64,000 nucleotides of DNA, from positions 1-64,000 of the forward strand of contig NZ_JAGOLP010000014.1 in the NCBI RefSeq assembly GCF_017994015.1, in the 5' to 3' direction. The notes under the pieces are model-generated. The model was not told the DNA's origin, made no database searches, and saw only the letters and a program-made list of their open reading frames with translations. Shown piece after piece: positions 62,711-64,000 of the stretch (the stretch's first letter is position 1; each line of letters starts with the position of its first letter). Origin of the DNA: Ferrovibrio sp. (GTDB lineage Bacteria; Pseudomonadota; Alphaproteobacteria; Ferrovibrionales; Ferrovibrionaceae). The position numbers and the translations under genes are program-made.

Positions 62711-63892
62711 ATGAGCGAATCAATACCAGTGAATACACCTGAGCGGCTGGATTTTCAGCCCGCTCCCGGCCTGGCTCGGCTGCTGCTGCGCAACTTCTTT
62801 TATGGTCTGCTGACCCTGGGTTTTTATCGTTTCTGGGCGCGCACCAATCTGCGGCGTTATCTGTGGGGCGCGGTGCGGTTGCAGGATGAGCCGCTGGATT
62901 ATACCGGCACCGGGCGCGAACTATTCCTCGGTTTTATCATCGTGATGGCGGTGTTTGTGCCGGTATCGCTGATCTATGGCGGCATCCAGGTGGCGCTGGC
63001 CGGCGATGCGCCCGCCCTGGCCAGCCTGGATGGCCTCTACTTCATTGTGTTGTTGCTATTGGTGGCGGTGGCGCAATTCCGTGCCCGGCGCTATCGCCTG
63101 TCGCGCACATTGTGGCGCGGCATCCGCGCCGGCCAGGGCGGTTCAAGCTGGGCATATCTGGGCCGCTTTGCGCTCTGGTTGCTGGCCGCCATCGTCACCT
63201 TGGGCTTCAGCATACCCTGGGCTGCCGCCGATCTGGCGCGCTACCGCATGCGGCATACCTATTGGGGCAGTTTCCAGGGCGATTTCGTCGGTGCGCCCAA
63301 TCAACTGTTGCTGCCGATAGCCTGGATGTGGGGCGCATTGGTCGGCATGCTGGGCTGGTCGGTCTATGATTTCTTCACGTTGGCCGATGGCATGCAGCGG
63401 CAAATCGCAGTCTACAAGATTATGACTGGCGGTGCCTTGATGCCGGTGCTTTTCATCTATTTCCAGATGGCCTGGCTGCGCTGGTATATCGATGGCATGC
63501 GGCTGGGGCCGTTGCGTTTCAAGGCGGATTTCAGTGCTGCAGCTTTGTTCTGGCGCCTGGCCCTGGGCGGATTGCTGGTTTTGATTGCCGTGGGCGCGCT
63601 GTGGATCGGGCTCGGCTTTGCGATTGGCATGGCCGCCGTCAATGGCGGTCTGACCCAGGAAACCGCCTTCGGCAACCCGCTGGTCATCCTGGCGATCGTG
63701 CTGATGTTGCCGCTGTTGTTGCTCTGCCTGCGGCTGGCCTATTACTACCTGATGTTCATGCCGGCCCTGCGGCGCGTGGTGCTGGGGGTGAGCGTGATCG
63801 GCCTGGATGCCGCCATGCTGGCGCAACAGGCTGCACCGGACCAGATGCGCAGCGGCGAGGGACTTGCGGATAGTTTCGATATACCCTTGTAG
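62711..63892 (+). CDS. DUF898 family membrane protein (YjgN-like)
   Basis: The 393-aa protein has about eight membrane helices. The motif LLRNFFYGLLTLGFYRFWARTNLRRYLWGAVRLQDEPLDYTGTGRELFLGF, and a second FALWLLAAIVTLGFSIPWAAADLARYRMRHTYWGSFQGDF, are the two internal repeats that define the DUF898 family. The function is unknown. The ATG at 62711 follows GAGGGTGT. A peptidase gene follows two bases after the stop. Confidence 0.92.
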   Translation: MSESIPVNTPERLDFQPAPGLARLLLRNFFYGLLTLGFYRFWARTNLRRYLWGAVRLQDEPLDYTGTGRELFLGFIIVMAVFVPVSLIYGGIQVALAGDAPALASLDGLYFIVLLLLVAVAQFRARRYRLSRTLWRGIRAGQGGSSWAYLGRFALWLLAAIVTLGFSIPWAAADLARYRMRHTYWGSFQGDFVGAPNQLLLPIAWMWGALVGMLGWSVYDFFTLADGMQRQIAVYKIMTGGALMPVLFIYFQMAWLRWYIDGMRLGPLRFKADFSAAALFWRLALGGLLVLIAVGALWIGLGFAIGMAAVNGGLTQETAFGNPLVILAIVLMLPLLLLCLRLAYYYLMFMPALRRVVLGVSVIGLDAAMLAQQAAPDQMRSGEGLADSFDIPL

Positions 63893-63894
63893 GC

Positions 63895-64000
63895 ATGGTG
63901 ACGCTGGATAGTGAAATTGAAGCCATCCTGTTTGATGGCAAAAGTGCCGCGCCGCATGCGGTGCGGATAGAACTGGCCGGCGATGCCTTGCTGCTGCTGG
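63895..64000 (+). CDS. M48-type metallopeptidase, N-terminal fragment (runs off the window)
   Basis: Only the first 35 codons are present: MVTLDSEIEAILFDGKSAAP, then HAVRIELAGDALLLL. This FDGKSAxPHxVxIxLxGDxLxL pattern is what I expect at the N-terminus of M48 peptidases that follow DUF898 genes. The catalytic HExxH would lie beyond the window, so the assignment rests on this short stretch and on context. Confidence 0.6.
   Translation, partial: MVTLDSEIEAILFDGKSAAPHAVRIELAGDALLLL

Overview
The window looks like about 64 kb of an alphaproteobacterial chromosome. GC content is high, except in the first 7 kb. Several genes belong to families I know mainly from Alphaproteobacteria: the cell-cycle regulator TrcR (DUF1013), DUF1192, DUF6505/DUF6352, DUF3305/DUF3306 and a ribbon-helix-helix protein. 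A Rhodospirillales-type relative such as Ferrovibrio would fit, but the genus is a guess.

Region 1 (1-7272) is a lower-GC accessory segment. It opens inside a CRISPR array: seven identical 36-nt repeats and six 29-30-nt spacers, which may continue to the left. A compact type II-C set follows on the minus strand in the order cas9, cas1, cas2. A tracrRNA gene diverges from cas9; its anti-repeat pairs with 23 nt of the repeat, and it ends in a terminator hairpin. Next come the remnant of a disrupted gene, an IS3-family element killed by an in-frame stop codon, a second truncated remnant, and a tRNA-Ser(CGA). The tRNA probably marks the edge of the island.

Region 2 (7444-10820) is housekeeping: a class III CoA-transferase, a glutathione S-transferase, a DHH phosphoesterase and a CBS-pair protein.

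Region 3 (10843-29533) is a large respiratory formate dehydrogenase locus. The structural genes are a Tat-signal small protein, a Cys-type molybdo/tungsto-pterin catalytic subunit, an Fe-S subunit and a cytochrome b subunit. Cofactor and maturation genes flank them: fdhD, mobA, mobB, moeA, a lipoate/biotin-ligase-like protein, DUF6505, DUF6352, DUF3305, DUF3306 and a multi-cluster ferredoxin. A TorD-type chaperone in the locus carries an N-terminal DNA-binding HTH, and a perfect palindrome lies upstream of it. A VapBC pair sits inside the locus. Two superoxide dismutases (one cytoplasmic, one Tat-exported), a WD40 propeller, a 43-aa membrane peptide and a cytochrome c complete it.

Region 4 (29537-49830) starts with two paralogous proteins that look like degenerate GGDEF-EAL modules. 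It continues with hisI, an Fe-S scaffold, a MaoC hydratase, EamA and MFS transporters, an orphan NMT1-type binding protein, an aspartate aminotransferase, an RND efflux pair, a dipeptide-type ABC transporter lacking a local binding protein, trcR, a quinone oxidoreductase and a DUF1192 protein.

Region 5 (49854-64000) contains an OmpA / MotA-like / MotB-like envelope motor module, an inositol monophosphatase, thiE, an alpha/beta hydrolase and metY. The metY leader holds what reads as a complete transcription attenuator. After that come a TetR regulator, a paraoxonase-like protein, an MsbA-like exporter, rpmE, an Hsp20 whose Shine-Dalgarno lies in a thermometer-like hairpin, a DUF898 membrane protein and the start of an M48 peptidase that runs off the end.

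The strongest candidates for undescribed biology are the HTH-TorD fusion with its palindrome, the metY attenuator, the degenerate GGDEF-EAL pair and the uncharacterised formate dehydrogenase accessory set. All family names come from reading motifs, not from database searches.
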